Shown: positions 36,116 through 48,067, counted from the stretch's first letter. The stretch is DNA of 64,000 nucleotides from an uncultured Caulobacterales bacterium (GCA_903884425.1 CAISEP010000014.1:1-64000); one strand, 5' to 3'. Program-made: numbers and translations. Notes: generated by a model from the sequence alone, not told the origin.

Positions 36116-39100
36116 CCGGCTTCAACCTGTCGGCCTGGGCCGTCCGGGAGCGGGCACTCACCCTGTTCCTGATCCTTGCGGTGGCCCTGGCGGGAACCTA
36201 TGCCTTCCTCAGCCTCGGCCGGGCGGAGGACCCTGCCTTCACCATCAAGGGCCTGACCGTCACCGCCGTCTGGCCCGGTGCCACGGCTCAGGAGATGCAG
36301 GACCTGGTGGCCGACCGGATGGAGAAGAAGCTGCAGGAGCTGCGCTACTTCGACAAGGTCGAGACCTTCACCCGTCCGGGCTATGCCTTTGTCAGCCTGA
36401 GCCTGCGCGACACCATGCCCCCCCGGGAAAAGCCCGAGGAGTTCTATCAGGCCCGCAAGAAGATGGCCGACGTGGTCAAGGACCTGCCCCGCGGCACCCT
36501 GGGCCCCTTCGTCAATGACGAGTTCGGCGACGTGGACTTCGCGGTCTATGCGGTGAAGGCCCCGGGCCTGCCGCCCCGCCAGCTGGCGCGGGAGGCCGAG
36601 GCCCTGCGCCAGCGGTTCCTGCACGTTCCCGGCGTGAAGAAGGTCGACATACTGGGGGAGCGGCCGGAGCACATCTTCGTCGATGTCTCCTATGCCCGGC
36701 TGGCGACCCTGGGCATCGGCGCGCCCGATCTGCTGGACGCCCTCGCGCGCCAGAACCTGGTGACGCCGTCCGGGGTGGTGGAGACGGCGGGCCCCCGGGT
36801 GGAGGTGCGGGTGGATCGCGGCTTCGACACCCTGGACCAGATCCGCGCCGTGGCGGTCGCCGTCCGCGGCCGGACCCTGCGGCTGGGAGACATTGCCGAG
36901 GTCCGCCGGGGCTATGAGGACCCCGCCACCTTCCTGATCCGCCAGAACGGGGAGCCCGCCATGCTGCTGGGCGTGGTGATGCAGGACGGCTGGAACGGGC
37001 TTGCGCTCGGCACCTCCCTGGATGCCACGGAACGGGAGCTGCGGGCGGCGATGCCGCTGGGCCTGTCCGTCGACAAGGTGTCCGACCAGGCTCGCAACAT
37101 CCGCGAGGCGGTGGACGAGTTCATGCTGAAGTTCTTCGTGGCGCTCGCCGTGGTGCTGGTGGTGAGCTTCGGCGCGCTGGGGTTCCGCGGGGGGCTGGTG
37201 GTGGCGGCGGCGGTGCCCCTGACGCTGGGGGCCGTGTTCGTGATCATGCTGATCACCGGCCGCAACTTCGACCGGATCACGCTGGGGGCCCTGATCCTGT
37301 CCCTGGGCCTGCTGGTGGATGACGCCATCATCGCCATCGAGATGATGGTGGTGAAGATGGAGGAGGGGCTGGACCGCGTCGCCGCGGCGGCCTTTGCCTG
37401 GACGGTGACGGCGGCGCCGATGCTGTCGGGCACCCTGATCACCATCATCGGCTTCCTGCCCATCGGCTTTGCCCAATCCAGTGCCGGAGAATATGCCGGC
37501 AACATCTTCTGGATCGTGGCTTTTGCGCTGCTGGTCTCATGGCTCGTGGCGGTGGTCTTCACCCCCTATCTGGGCGTCCGCCTTCTGCGGGACGTGACCC
37601 CCAATCCGGCGGGACATGACGGCATCTATGCGACCCCGGGCTATGAGCGTCTGCGGGCGGCGATCCGCTGGTGTGTCGATCACCGGGGGCGGGTGGCGGG
37701 GCTCACCCTCGCAGCCTTCGTGCTGGCGGTGGTGGGCATGGGCGTGGTGCCCAAGCAGTTCTTCCCCAATTCCGACCGGCCGGAGCTGCTGGTGGAGGTC
37801 TATGAGCCGGAAGGCACGGCCATTGCCGTTACCGACGCCAGCGTGAAGCGGGTGGAAGCGGTCCTGCGCCGGGACCCGGACGTCCTGGCCGTGACCAGCT
37901 ATGTGGGGCAGGGGGCGGCGCGCTTCTTCCTGTCCCTGAATCCGGAGCTGCCGGACCCGGCCTTCGGCAAGCTGGTGGTGCAGACCGCCGATGCCGCCGC
38001 CCGGGACCGGGTGAAGCAGCGGATGCGTCGCCGGATCGCCGACGGCCTGGCGCCGGAGGCCCATGTCCGCCTGACCCAGCTTCTGTTCGGCCCGCCGGTG
38101 CCCTGGCCCGTGGCCTTCCGCGTCACTGGCCCCGATCCGGACCGTCTGCGGACCATCGCCGCCCAGGTCACCGCCCGGCTGCGCAGCGATCCCAGGACCC
38201 GGGACGTGAACACCGACTGGGGCGAGAAAGCCCCCGGCGTCCGGGTCAGCTTCGACCCGGCCCGGCTGAAGCAGATCGGCCTGACCTCGAAGGACGCCGC
38301 CGACCAGTTGGCCGGCCTGCTGTCCGGGGCACCGGCGACCTTCGTCCGCGAGGATGTGCGGGAGGTGGAGGTGGACCTGCGGGCCACGGCGGAGGAACGG
38401 CGGGACCTGGCCCATCTGGGTGATATCGACCTGATGACCCGGGACGGCCGCGCCGTGCCCCTGTCCAGCATCGGCAAGCTGTCCGTCGAGCCGCAGGACC
38501 CGATCCTGAAGCGCCGCAACCGCGAACCGGCCATCACCGTGCGCTGCGACATCGCCGACGGACTGCAGCCGCCGGACGTGACCGCCGCCCTGCTGCCGAA
38601 GCTGGCGGACATCCGCGCCGCCCTGCCGCCGGGCTACCGCATCGACACGGCGGGCTCGGTGGAGGAGAGCGGCAAGGCCAACGGCGCGCTGGTGGCCGTG
38701 TTCCCGGTCATGCTGCTCCTGATGCTGTTCGTGCTGATGGTGCAGGTGCGGTCCTTCTCCATGATGATCATGGTGTTCCTCACCGCGCCGCTGGGCCTGG
38801 TCGGGGCCGTGCCTGCCCTGCTGATCTTCCACCAGCCCTTCGGTTTCAACGCCATCCTCGGCCTCATCGGGCTGGCGGGTATCCTGATCCGCAACACCCT
38901 GATCCTCACCGAGCAGATCAAGGCCGACAAGCTGGAGGGCCGCGACGACTATCACGCCGTGATCGAGGCCACGGTCCGCCGGGCGCGCCCCGTGATCCTG
39001 ACGGCGCTGGCGGCGGTGCTGGCCTTCATCCCGCTCACCCTGTCGAGCTTCTGGGGACCGCTGGCCTATGTGCTGATCGGCGGGACGGCGGTGGGGACGG

Positions 39101-39177
39101 TGCTGACGCTGCTGTTCCTGCCCGCCCTCTACGCCCTGTGGTTCCGGGTGCGGCGGACCGGCGACGGGAAGGCCTGA
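36112..39177 (+). CDS. RND efflux pump, second system
   Basis: The 1021-residue RND transporter is full length. It starts with [22 protein letters not shown]4 has the proton-relay pair in [20 protein letters not shown], and the C-terminal half ends with the RND-typical [16 protein letters not shown] and [15 protein letters not shown]. The porter sequence diverges strongly from the HAE-1 pump of the first system, so a different substrate range is expected. It starts within the stop of its adaptor gene. Confidence 0.94.
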   Translation: MTGFNLSAWAVRERALTLFLILAVALAGTYAFLSLGRAEDPAFTIKGLTVTAVWPGATAQEMQDLVADRMEKKLQELRYFDKVETFTRPGYAFVSLSLRDTMPPREKPEEFYQARKKMADVVKDLPRGTLGPFVNDEFGDVDFAVYAVKAPGLPPRQLAREAEALRQRFLHVPGVKKVDILGERPEHIFVDVSYARLATLGIGAPDLLDALARQNLVTPSGVVETAGPRVEVRVDRGFDTLDQIRAVAVAVRGRTLRLGDIAEVRRGYEDPATFLIRQNGEPAMLLGVVMQDGWNGLALGTSLDATERELRAAMPLGLSVDKVSDQARNIREAVDEFMLKFFVALAVVLVVSFGALGFRGGLVVAAAVPLTLGAVFVIMLITGRNFDRITLGALILSLGLLVDDAIIAIEMMVVKMEEGLDRVAAAAFAWTVTAAPMLSGTLITIIGFLPIGFAQSSAGEYAGNIFWIVAFALLVSWLVAVVFTPYLGVRLLRDVTPNPAGHDGIYATPGYERLRAAIRWCVDHRGRVAGLTLAAFVLAVVGMGVVPKQFFPNSDRPELLVEVYEPEGTAIAVTDASVKRVEAVLRRDPDVLAVTSYVGQGAARFFLSLNPELPDPAFGKLVVQTADAAARDRVKQRMRRRIADGLAPEAHVRLTQLLFGPPVPWPVAFRVTGPDPDRLRTIAAQVTARLRSDPRTRDVNTDWGEKAPGVRVSFDPARLKQIGLTSKDAADQLAGLLSGAPATFVREDVREVEVDLRATAEERRDLAHLGDIDLMTRDGRAVPLSSIGKLSVEPQDPILKRRNREPAITVRCDIADGLQPPDVTAALLPKLADIRAALPPGYRIDTAGSVEESGKANGALVAVFPVMLLLMLFVLMVQVRSFSMMIMVFLTAPLGLVGAVPALLIFHQPFGFNAILGLIGLAGILIRNTLILTEQIKADKLEGRDDYHAVIEATVRRARPVILTALAAVLAFIPLTLSSFWGPLAYVLIGGTAVGTVLTLLFLPALYALWFRVRRTGDGKA

Positions 39178-39250
39178 GCCGACGCGGTTTGCCTTCTCCG
39201 GTGCTTGGCCTATATGCGGGGCGTCACGATCGGATCCGGGAAGCTTCTCC

Positions 39251-41110
39251 ATGCCTGCGCTGCGCTCACGCCTGTCGACCCACGGCCGCAACATGGCCGG
39301 TGCCCGGGGCCTTTGGCGGGCCACGGGGATGAAGGACGGCGACTTCGGCAAGCCGATCATCGCCATCGCCAACAGCTTCACCCAGTTCGTGCCCGGCCAT
39401 GTCCATCTGAAGGACCTGGGCCAGCTGGTGGCCCGGGAGATCGAGCGGTCCGGCGCCGTGGCCAAGGAATTCAACACCATCGCCGTGGATGACGGCATCG
39501 CCATGGGCCATGACGGCATGCTCTACAGCCTGCCGTCCCGGGACCTGATCGCGGACTCGGTGGAGTTCATGGTCAATGCCCACTGTGCCGACGCCCTGGT
39601 CTGCATCTCCAACTGTGACAAGATCACGCCGGGCATGCTGATGGCGGCCCTGCGGCTGAACATCCCCACCGTGTTCGTTTCCGGCGGGCCGATGGAGGCG
39701 GGCAAGGTGGTGCTGAAGGGCAAGGAAGTGGCGCTGGACCTGGTGGACGCCATGGTCGCCGCCGCGGACGAGGCCGTCAGCGACGAGGACGTGAAGGCCA
39801 TCGAGCGGTCGGCCTGTCCCACCTGCGGCTCCTGCTCTGGCATGTTCACCGCCAACTCCATGAACTGCCTGACCGAGGCGCTGGGGCTTTCGCTTCCGGG
39901 CAACGGCTCGGTGCTGGCCACCCACGCGGACCGGGAGCAGCTGTTCCTCGAGGCCGCCCGCACGGTGGTCACCGCTGCCCGCCGCTATTACGAGCAGGAC
40001 GACGACAGCGTGCTTCCGCGCAACATCGCCAGCTTCAAGGCCTTCGAGAACGCCATGACCCTGGACATCGCCATGGGCGGCTCCACCAACACGGTGCTGC
40101 ACCTGCTGGCGGCGGCGCATGAGGCCGGGGTGAACTTCACCATGGCCGACATCGACCGCCTGTCCCGGATCGCGCCCTGCCTGTGCAAGGTGGCCCCGGC
40201 CAAGTCCGACGTGCATATGGAGGATGTCCACCGGGCGGGGGGCGTGATGGCGATCCTGGGCCAGCTGGACCGGGCGGGCCTGATCCACGGGGAGCTGCCG
40301 ACGGTGCATTCCCGCACCCTGTCGGAGGCCCTGGACCGCTGGGACATCAGCCGCTCCAACGATCCCGACGTGCGCCGCCTGTTCCTGGCCGCGCCCGGGG
40401 GTGTGCCGACTCAGACCGCCTTCAGCCAGAACCGCCGGTGGGCGGCGCTGGACCTGGACCGGACCTCAGGCGTCATCCGCTCGGCGGAGCATGCGTTTTC
40501 CAAGGACGGCGGGCTCGCCGTGCTGTTCGGCAACCTGGCCCCGGACGGCTGCATCGTGAAGACCGCGGGCGTGGACGACAGCAATCTCGTCTTCTCAGGC
40601 CCGGCCCGGGTGTTCGAGAGCCAGGACGCGGCGGTCAGCGGCATCCTGAACGGCACGGTTAAGGCCGGCGAGGTGGTGGTGATCCGCTATGAGGGCCCCC
40701 GCGGCGGCCCCGGCATGCAGGAAATGCTCTATCCCACCAGCTATCTGAAGTCGAAGGGGCTGGGGAAGGCCTGCGCCCTCGTCACCGATGGCCGCTTCTC
40801 CGGCGGCACGTCGGGCCTGTCCATCGGCCATGTCTCGCCGGAAGCGGCGGAGGGCGGGACCATTGCGCTCGTCCGCACCGGCGACCGGATCGAGATCGAC
40901 ATCCCCCAGCGCCGGATCGAGCTGGTGGTCGATGCCGCGACCCTTGATCAGCGCCGCGGCGAGGAGGCGGCGAGGGGGGCAGACGCCTGGTCCCCGACGG
41001 AGGACCGTCCCCGCAAGGTGTCGGCCGCGCTGCGGGCCTATGCCGCCATGACCACCAGCGCCGCCCGCGGTGCCGTGCGGGATGTGGATCAACTCACCCG
41101 AAAGCCGTGA
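39251..41110 (+). CDS. ilvD: Dihydroxy-acid dehydratase
   Basis: The 619-residue Fe-S enzyme converts 2,3-dihydroxy acids to 2-oxo acids, the third common step of isoleucine and valine synthesis. Cluster cysteines are in [13 protein letters not shown] and [40 protein letters not shown] is the C-terminal signature. It precedes ilvB by about 250 bases, a gap that contains the attenuator leader, so ilvD and ilvB are likely separate transcripts. Confidence 0.96.
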   Translation: MPALRSRLSTHGRNMAGARGLWRATGMKDGDFGKPIIAIANSFTQFVPGHVHLKDLGQLVAREIERSGAVAKEFNTIAVDDGIAMGHDGMLYSLPSRDLIADSVEFMVNAHCADALVCISNCDKITPGMLMAALRLNIPTVFVSGGPMEAGKVVLKGKEVALDLVDAMVAAADEAVSDEDVKAIERSACPTCGSCSGMFTANSMNCLTEALGLSLPGNGSVLATHADREQLFLEAARTVVTAARRYYEQDDDSVLPRNIASFKAFENAMTLDIAMGGSTNTVLHLLAAAHEAGVNFTMADIDRLSRIAPCLCKVAPAKSDVHMEDVHRAGGVMAILGQLDRAGLIHGELPTVHSRTLSEALDRWDISRSNDPDVRRLFLAAPGGVPTQTAFSQNRRWAALDLDRTSGVIRSAEHAFSKDGGLAVLFGNLAPDGCIVKTAGVDDSNLVFSGPARVFESQDAAVSGILNGTVKAGEVVVIRYEGPRGGPGMQEMLYPTSYLKSKGLGKACALVTDGRFSGGTSGLSIGHVSPEAAEGGTIALVRTGDRIEIDIPQRRIELVVDAATLDQRRGEEAARGADAWSPTEDRPRKVSAALRAYAAMTTSAARGAVRDVDQLTRKP

Positions 41111-41207
41111 CCGCGAAACGGCGGATTGCAAGATCATTTCCCCATTCGGGCCTTGACGGTGAAATTTGCCTGTGAGAGGTAGAGGCACGTCTGTCGGAGC
41201 AAGAACC

Positions 41208-41252
41208 GTGCGCGCACGTCTAATCGTAGCCAGAGCGACCGTAACCGGGTGA
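41208..41252 (+). CDS. ilvB leader peptide [14 protein letters not shown]
   Basis: A 14-codon frame (GTG start at 41208, stop TGA 41250-41252) lies upstream of ilvB and encodes consecutive Leu-Ile-Val followed by a later Val. The Leu codon is CTA, rare in this GC-rich genome, and Val is twice GTA. GGAG lies about 9 bases before the GTG. A strong terminator hairpin follows 36 bases later. Leader peptides of this kind sense charged branched-chain tRNAs by ribosome stalling; attenuation has been described for the Caulobacter ilvBN operon. Confidence 0.72.
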   Translation: MRARLIVARATVTG

Positions 41253-41288
41253 TCGCCAGTCGATCTCCCGCCGAGCGGTCGCATGCAC

Positions 41289-41316
41289 AAGGCCCCCTCC
41301 GAGGGCCTTTTTTCTT
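41289..41316 (+). terminator. Attenuator terminator upstream of ilvB
   Basis: AAGGCCC (41289-41295) pairs with GGGCCTT (41303-41309) and is followed by TTTTCTT. It lies 43 bases before the ilvB ATG and after the leader peptide, so it would stop transcription before ilvB when branched-chain amino acids are plentiful. An earlier 7-bp pairing, GCGACCG (41235-41241) with CGGTCGC (41275-41281), begins just past the Leu-Ile-Val codons and could be the competing structure. Confidence 0.78.
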
Positions 41317-41358
41317 GCCCGAAGACCCTGCCGAACCTGTCCCCCGAAAGTACTCCAA

Positions 41359-43179
41359 ATGACCCTGCATCAGCCCCTGAACACCGAGGACGCCGCCGCC
41401 GAGGCGGACATGATCTCCGGCGCCGAGATCGTGGTGCGCGCGCTGCTGGACCAGGGCGTGACCACCCTGTTCGGCTATCCCGGCGGCGCGGTGCTGCCCA
41501 TCTATGACGCCATGCATCGCGATGCCGAGGTGCACGGGGAGCGGCTGCGCCATATCCTCGTCCGTCACGAGCAGGGCGCGGCCCATGCGGCGGAGGGCTA
41601 TGCCCGGGCGTCGGGCAAGCCGGGCGTGGTGCTGGTCACCTCCGGCCCCGGGGCCACCAATACCGTCACCGGCATTGTCGACGCCCTGATGGACTCCATC
41701 CCCATGGTCGTCCTCACCGGCCAGGCCCCGACCCATCTGATCGGCACCGACGCGTTCCAGGAGTGCGACACGGTGGGCATCACCCGCTCCTGCACCAAGC
41801 ACAATGTGCTGGTGAAGGACGTGAACCGCCTGGCCGAGGCGATCCACGAGGCCTTCCAGATCGCCACCTCCGGCCGTCCCGGCCCGGTGCTGGTGGATAT
41901 CCCGAAGGACGTGCAGTTCGCCACGGGCCGCTATCGCGGGCCGACCCAGACCGGCTATTCCCACCACTATGCCCCGCAGACGGCGGGGGATCCCCGCCGG
42001 GTGGCGGAGGCCGCGGCCCTGATCGCCGGGGCCCGGCGGCCGATCCTCTATACCGGCGGCGGGGTCATCAATGCGGGCCCGTCCGCCGCCAAGGCCCTTC
42101 GGGAACTGGCGCGGATGACCGGGGCACCGGTCACCTCGACCCTGATGGGGCTGGGGGCCTTCCCGGCCTCGGACCCCCAGTGGCTGGGCATGCTGGGCAT
42201 GCACGGCAGCTACGAGGCCAACAATGCCATGCACGACTGCGACGTCATGGTCTGCGTCGGCGCGCGCTTCGATGACCGGGTGACGGGGCGCCTCGACGCC
42301 TTTTCCCCCCGCTCGAAGAAGATCCACATCGACATCGACCCGTCTTCCATCGGCAAGATCGTGCGCGCGGACATCGGCATTGTCGGTGACGCGGGCGAGG
42401 TGCTGCGGGCCCTGATCGCCGCCTGGCGAGACGCCGGCTATGGCGAGGCGCGGGCCCGCCTCGACCCGTGGTGGAAGCAGATCGAAGGCTGGCGGGAACG
42501 CAAGTGCTTCGCCTATCCGGCCTCCGGCGATCTGATCAAGCCGCAGTTCGCGGTGGAGCGCCTGTGGGCGGCGGTGAAGGACCGCAACCCGATCATCACC
42601 ACCGAGGTGGGCCAGCACCAGATGTGGGCGGCCCAGTTCATGGGCTTCGAGGGTCCCAACCGCTGGCTGACCTCCGGCGGGCTGGGGACCATGGGCTATG
42701 GCCTGCCCGCCGCCATCGGCGCGCAGCTGGCCTTTCCCGACGCCCTGGTCATCGACGTGGCAGGCGACGCCTCCATCCAGATGAACATTCAGGAGATGTC
42801 CACCGCCATCCAGTACGGCCTGCCGGTGAAGGTGTTCATCCTCAACAACGAATGGATGGGCATGGTCCGCCAGTGGCAGGAACTGCTGCATGGCGAGCGT
42901 TACGCCCATTCCTATTCCGCGGCCCTGCCGGACTTCGTGAAGCTGGCCGAGGCCTATGGGGCGGTCGGCATCCGCTGCGACAAGCCCGCAGAGCTCGACG
43001 GGGCGATCGCGGAGATGATCGCCTCGGACAAGCCGGTTCTGTTTGACTGCCGGGTGGAGCGGGCCGAGAACTGCCTGCCCATGATCCCCTCCGGCAAGGC
43101 ACATAACGAGATGATCCTGCCCGACTTCACCGGTGACCTGGGCTCTGCGATCGATCAGGCGGGACGGAGGCTGGTTTGA
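41359..43179 (+). CDS. ilvB: Acetolactate synthase, large (catalytic) subunit
   Basis: The 606-residue ThDP enzyme condenses two pyruvates, or pyruvate and 2-oxobutyrate, in the first common step of branched-chain synthesis. [20 protein letters not shown] carries the ThDP-activating Glu region; [20 protein letters not shown] and [17 protein letters not shown] form the Mg/ThDP motif, and the central FAD-binding domain is intact. Its TGA overlaps the ilvN start by 4 bases. The leader and attenuator lie immediately upstream. Confidence 0.96.
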   Translation: MTLHQPLNTEDAAAEADMISGAEIVVRALLDQGVTTLFGYPGGAVLPIYDAMHRDAEVHGERLRHILVRHEQGAAHAAEGYARASGKPGVVLVTSGPGATNTVTGIVDALMDSIPMVVLTGQAPTHLIGTDAFQECDTVGITRSCTKHNVLVKDVNRLAEAIHEAFQIATSGRPGPVLVDIPKDVQFATGRYRGPTQTGYSHHYAPQTAGDPRRVAEAAALIAGARRPILYTGGGVINAGPSAAKALRELARMTGAPVTSTLMGLGAFPASDPQWLGMLGMHGSYEANNAMHDCDVMVCVGARFDDRVTGRLDAFSPRSKKIHIDIDPSSIGKIVRADIGIVGDAGEVLRALIAAWRDAGYGEARARLDPWWKQIEGWRERKCFAYPASGDLIKPQFAVERLWAAVKDRNPIITTEVGQHQMWAAQFMGFEGPNRWLTSGGLGTMGYGLPAAIGAQLAFPDALVIDVAGDASIQMNIQEMSTAIQYGLPVKVFILNNEWMGMVRQWQELLHGERYAHSYSAALPDFVKLAEAYGAVGIRCDKPAELDGAIAEMIASDKPVLFDCRVERAENCLPMIPSGKAHNEMILPDFTGDLGSAIDQAGRRLV

Positions 43180-43742
43180 GCACCAAGACGGATACGACAG
43201 CGGCCCTACCTGGCTCGGCCTATTTCCTCGACCATGCGGAGGAGGCCGAGCAGAAGGCCACCTACGCCATCATCGTGGACAACGAGGCGGGCGTCCTGCA
43301 CCGGGTCGTGGGCCTGTTCGCCGCCCGCGGCTACAATATCGAGAGTCTGACCGTGGCCGAGACCGACCGGGCCAACCATACCTCCCGCATCACCGTGGTG
43401 ACCCGCGGCTCCTCCCAGGCGCTGGCCCAGATCCGCGCCCAGCTGGAGAAGATGGTCTGCACCCGCCGCGTCATCGACGTGGGCCAGGACGACGACAGCC
43501 TGGAGCGGGAACTGGCCCTGGTGAAGGTCGCCGGAACCGGCACGGCCCGGATGGAGGCCATGCAGATCTCCGAGATCTTCCGCGCCCGGGTGGTGGACAC
43601 CACCCATGACAGCTTCGTCTTCGAAATCTCCGGCGCGCCGTCCAAGATCGACAAGTTCGAAGCCCTGATGCGGCCGCTGGGCCTGACCGAGATCGCCCGC
43701 ACCGGGGTCCTGTCCTTGAGCCGCGGCGCCGGGCGCGCCTGA
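43176..43742 (+). CDS. ilvN: Acetolactate synthase, small (regulatory) subunit
   Basis: The 188-residue regulatory subunit has an ACT domain near the N-terminus ([35 protein letters not shown]) for valine feedback binding, followed by the C-terminal ALS-small domain ([20 protein letters not shown]). It activates the large subunit. The start overlaps the ilvB stop (the TTGA/ATGA-type overlap at 43176-43179). Some genomes call this gene ilvH. Confidence 0.95.
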   Translation: MSTKTDTTAALPGSAYFLDHAEEAEQKATYAIIVDNEAGVLHRVVGLFAARGYNIESLTVAETDRANHTSRITVVTRGSSQALAQIRAQLEKMVCTRRVIDVGQDDDSLERELALVKVAGTGTARMEAMQISEIFRARVVDTTHDSFVFEISGAPSKIDKFEALMRPLGLTEIARTGVLSLSRGAGRA

Positions 43743-43765
43743 ACCACCCCCTCGTTTCCACCTGA

Positions 43766-44833
<1,068 letters not shown>

Positions 44834-44840
44834 GATGGAC

Positions 44841-44862
44841 GGGGGAGGCTGCCGCCTCCCCC
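44841..44862 (+). terminator. Terminator hairpin after ilvC
   Basis: GGGGGAGGC (44841-44849) pairs perfectly with GCCTCCCCC (44854-44862) around the tetraloop TGCC, 8 bases after the ilvC stop. The following bases are only weakly T-rich. It separates ilvC from the converging vapC gene. Confidence 0.75.
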
Positions 44863-44872
44863 GATACTCTGT

Positions 44873-45265
44873 CTAGTCAACCGCCGGCAGGTCCGTCAGC
44901 CGGAAGTCCGTCCCCTTGAACAGCAGGGGCTGCTGAAGTTCCCAGGCCAGAGCGTAGCTGAAGCAGTCACCGAGATTCAGTCTGGCCGGGTGACCGCTGC
45001 CTTTTCCGAACAGCCGATAGGCCTCACGCCCCCGCTTTGCCTGCTCGACTGTGAAGGGCGGGATTTCTATCTCGAGGGCCGCGACCAGCTGTTCCAGGCT
45101 TGCGCTCGCCACCGGATCGCGCCGACCATCAATGACAATCGCAGCTTCCAGCCAGGTCGCCGCCGACATCGCCGGCCGCTGATCACCTGCAATCAGGTCG
45201 ATGAAGCGTTCGGCCTCGGGTTCATCTCGAAGGATGGCGACGAGGGCCGATGCGTCGACGATCAC
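44873..45265 (-). CDS. vapC: VapC-type PIN-domain toxin
   Basis: The 130-residue PIN-domain endoribonuclease of a type II toxin–antitoxin pair. The metal-binding acids are visible: Asp4 (MIVDASALVAIL), Glu40 (ATWLEAAIVI), Asp100 (NLGDCFSYALA) and Asp120 (LLFKGTDF). VapC toxins cut tRNA or rRNA and are held inactive by VapB. It overlaps the upstream antitoxin gene by 4 bases (ATGA). Confidence 0.92.
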   Translation of the reverse strand: MIVDASALVAILRDEPEAERFIDLIAGDQRPAMSAATWLEAAIVIDGRRDPVASASLEQLVAALEIEIPPFTVEQAKRGREAYRLFGKGSGHPARLNLGDCFSYALAWELQQPLLFKGTDFRLTDLPAVD

Positions 45266-45522
45266 CTTGGCAGTCCGACTTCGTCATACAAAAGGTCGCC
45301 GTGATCCACAGGGTCGGGGTCGTCGGCGAAGATGTGGGCGCACGCCTTCACGATCGCCCTTGCCTTATGGGCACGCTCCCGCGCCGCCTTGTCCAGCAGG
45401 CGCGGTAGAACGGCATCGCCTGCGGGACCAGAACGGGGAGCGTGCACGTCCTTGCCTGCAACCCGCTCAGGATCGGCGGGCGTCGGGGAGGGGCCAGGCT
45501 CACGCGTCGAGGTTCGGCTCAT
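45262..45522 (-). CDS. vapB: VapB-like antitoxin with unusual N-terminus
   Basis: The 86-residue protein ends DHGDLLYDEVGLPR, the toxin-binding tail typical of VapB antitoxins, and overlaps vapC. The N-terminal half (MSRTSTREPGPSPTPADPER and onward) is Pro/Arg-rich and lacks the usual VapB opening with an AbrB/ribbon-helix-helix-type DNA-binding strand. The start is uncertain because the ATG at 45522 has no clear ribosome-binding site; a shorter protein from an internal start is possible. Confidence 0.7.
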   Translation of the reverse strand: MSRTSTREPGPSPTPADPERVAGKDVHAPRSGPAGDAVLPRLLDKAARERAHKARAIVKACAHIFADDPDPVDHGDLLYDEVGLPR

Positions 45523-45572
45523 GGCGACAGACTACCATGCCTCGTCTTTCGAACCCACAAGCCCGCCCCGCG

Positions 45573-47018
45573 TCACTCCGCCGCGGGGGCGGGGGCCTTC
45601 TTCTTCACATAGACGGTCTGGGCGTTGGTGTATTCCAGGAGGCCTTCCAGTGCGCCCTCGCTGCCGAGGCCGGACTGCTTCATGCCGCCGAAGGCCCCCA
45701 GGGGGGAGAGGTAGCCCGCCTCGTTGATCCACACCGTGCCCGACGCGATCCGGCTGGCCAGATCGAAGGCCTTGTCCTCGTCCGCGCTCCAGATCGAGGC
45801 GCCGAGGCCGTAGTCGGTGGCATTCGTCCGCGCGATCACGTCGTCGATATTGTCGAACTTCATCAGGGGCAGGACCGGGCCGAACTGCTCCTCCTGCACG
45901 ATGCGGCTGTCCTCGGGCGGATTGTCGATGATGCTGATCGGCACGAAATAGCCGGGGCCGGGGGACGCCTCGCCCCCCAGCACGAACTTGTAGCCCTTGG
46001 CCTTGGCGTCGGCGATCAGCTCCAGCACCCGGCCGTACTGCTGCTTGTTGTTGATCGGCCCGATCTGGGAGCCCTGTTCGGCCCCGTCGCCCACCTTGAC
46101 CGTCTTCGCATAGGCGACCAGCGCATCGCGCAGGGGCTCGTAGATGTCCTTGTGCACATACATGCGCTTGGTGGCGATGCAGATCTGGCCGGTATTGCGG
46201 AAGGCCGCCCAGAACAGCTGTTCGGCCACCTGTTCCACGTCCACGTCGGGCATGACGATGGCGGCGTCATTGCCCCCCAGCTCCAGCGTCACGCGCTTGA
46301 GGGAGGTGGCGGCGCTGGCCATGACCTTGCGCCCCGTGGCGGTGGAGCCGGTGAAGCTGATCTTGTCGATGCCCGGATGGCTGGTCATCCAGGGGCCGAG
46401 GTCATCCCCGCCGGAGACGATGTTCAGGACCCCGTCCGGCAGCACGCCCCGCAGCAGCTCGCCGATCTTGAGCGTGGTCAGCGGGGTGAAGGGGGAGGGC
46501 TTCAGCACCAGGGTGTTCCCGGCCAGCAGGGCGGGGGCCACCTTGAACATGGCCAGGATGATGGGGAAGTTCCACGGCGCGATGGCCCCCACCACGCCGA
46601 TGGGGACGTGGCGGGTCTCGCCCCGGCGCTCGGCCGTGTCCTCGACCACGGTGGTGGGGATGTCGAGACCGGAAATGGCCTGGCACCAGTAGGCCCCGCC
46701 CATCACATCGCCCACGGCGTCCGCATGGGGCTTGCCCTGTTCGGCAGTGAGCAACCGCTTCAGGTCCTCGAGATTGGCCGCCAGCACGCCGGCAATGGCC
46801 AGCAGAGCCTTGCGCCGCTCCGCGATGGGCGTGGCGCTCCACGCGGGGAAGGCGGCGCGGGCGGCGGCGACGGCAGTGTCCAGCTGGGCGCGGGAGCAGT
46901 CCGGTGCCTCAGCTACGACCTGCTCATTGGCCGGGTTCAACACCGGGAAGGTGGAGGCCCCTGCCACACCCTTGCCGCCGATGGTCAGGGTGAAATCCTT
47001 GTCGAAGGCGATGCTCAT
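45573..47018 (-). CDS. NAD(P)-dependent aldehyde dehydrogenase
   Basis: The 481-residue protein has the ALDH fold: PWNFPIILAMFKVAPALLAG (cofactor site), TLELGGNDAAIVMPDVDVEQ (catalytic Glu), NTGQICIATKRMYVHKDIYE (catalytic Cys) and EEQFGPVLPLMKFDNID. It oxidises an aldehyde to the acid; the substrate is not evident. ATG 47018 (MSIAFDKDFTL) is chosen as the natural family start, with GGGA 7 bases upstream; the frame is open 75 bases further without family sequence. Confidence 0.92.
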   Translation of the reverse strand: MSIAFDKDFTLTIGGKGVAGASTFPVLNPANEQVVAEAPDCSRAQLDTAVAAARAAFPAWSATPIAERRKALLAIAGVLAANLEDLKRLLTAEQGKPHADAVGDVMGGAYWCQAISGLDIPTTVVEDTAERRGETRHVPIGVVGAIAPWNFPIILAMFKVAPALLAGNTLVLKPSPFTPLTTLKIGELLRGVLPDGVLNIVSGGDDLGPWMTSHPGIDKISFTGSTATGRKVMASAATSLKRVTLELGGNDAAIVMPDVDVEQVAEQLFWAAFRNTGQICIATKRMYVHKDIYEPLRDALVAYAKTVKVGDGAEQGSQIGPINNKQQYGRVLELIADAKAKGYKFVLGGEASPGPGYFVPISIIDNPPEDSRIVQEEQFGPVLPLMKFDNIDDVIARTNATDYGLGASIWSADEDKAFDLASRIASGTVWINEAGYLSPLGAFGGMKQSGLGSEGALEGLLEYTNAQTVYVKKKAPAPAAE

Positions 47019-47106
47019 GGTCCGGTTCCCGATGCGTGTTTTGCCCAGTGTCCGCCCAAGCCGCGTCTCTGACAAGGCGTGACGCAGCGACACCCGGCGC
47101 GTCCGG

Positions 47107-47970
47107 TCAGGTGGACAAGGACGCCAGGGTCTCGTCCCAGAACGCGCGGTCGTGCTTCATCCAGGCATGGGCTCCCAGCGGCAGCTGCCCGCCGTTCAGT
47201 TCCACCACGCGACGGGGCCGGGACTCCGCGGCGAAGCCCACCACGGCCTCGGGCGGCGGCAGGCGAAACCGCGGGCTGAACAGGGGCGCGTAATAGATCC
47301 AGAACTCGTCCTCGGCCCGGTCGAAGTCTGCCACCAGGGCCGCCGCGCCGCCGCCGCCCCTGCGCAGATACCGCAACAGGCAGCGCAGATAGGCCCCCTT
47401 CACGTACTGGCGCGCCATCGGCCCGCTGATCCGGCCCCAGTCGGCGGCGGCCGAATTCAGCACCGCCTGATGATCAGCCACCTTGCGCAGGGAGAAGCCC
47501 CCGTTGCCGACGGATTTCAGCCGGCCGTTGCGGCGGAAATAGGGGGCCCCGCAATAGGACCAGGGCTGGTCGAGCCAGGGCCCGATCCGGTCGCTCAGCA
47601 ACAGGCAGTCCGTCTGGAAGATCAGGATATGCTCGTAAGCGTCGAACAGGTCGTAGAACCAGGGCGACATGAGCATGGCATTGTAGGCGGAGATGCCGTC
47701 GAAATTGGCCGGGTCCAGCGCCAGCGTCGATGAGCCCGTCGTGTCGAATTCGAAGTCCAGCCCCCGGGGATGCAGGAACAGGTGCGGCCACGCCCCGCCA
47801 TGGCGGCGCAGGGTCTCCATGCCGATGGCCTCGTCCGGGGTCAGGCGGCCGGAAATGATCGGCGTGACGATCAGGAGGCGTCCGCCGCCGGGGGCCCTGA
47901 GCCCGGTCTCCGGCACGAGGGGAACCTGGCCCGGCTTGATGTAGCTTCGCACGGAACCCCCTTTGCCCAT
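47107..47970 (-). CDS. DUF5672-like glycosyltransferase-type protein
   Basis: The 287-residue protein resembles the DUF5672 family linked to glycan synthesis. YEHILIFQTDCLLLSD (an aspartate-containing nucleotide-sugar-like site), WSYCGAPYFRR and VGNGGFSLRKVADHQAVLN are the characteristic stretches, and the C-terminal half has EDEFWIYYAPLF. No signal peptide is present. ATG 47970 is used; GTG 47952 with GGGGG close upstream is an alternative. The sugar and acceptor are unknown. Confidence 0.72.
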   Translation of the reverse strand: MGKGGSVRSYIKPGQVPLVPETGLRAPGGGRLLIVTPIISGRLTPDEAIGMETLRRHGGAWPHLFLHPRGLDFEFDTTGSSTLALDPANFDGISAYNAMLMSPWFYDLFDAYEHILIFQTDCLLLSDRIGPWLDQPWSYCGAPYFRRNGRLKSVGNGGFSLRKVADHQAVLNSAAADWGRISGPMARQYVKGAYLRCLLRYLRRGGGGAAALVADFDRAEDEFWIYYAPLFSPRFRLPPPEAVVGFAAESRPRRVVELNGGQLPLGAHAWMKHDRAFWDETLASLST

Positions 47971-48067
47971 CGGTGCGGACCCATTTACGGGCAACCGGGT
48001 CCAGGGACCAAGCGCGGAATTGGCCGGGCTGCCCTTGCAATTCCGCAGTCGGGGCAGGGACGGACGG

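Noticed and set aside
41134-43104. 656-codon open frame on the minus strand
   Set aside because: Antisense to ilvB; composition is that of a shadow frame.
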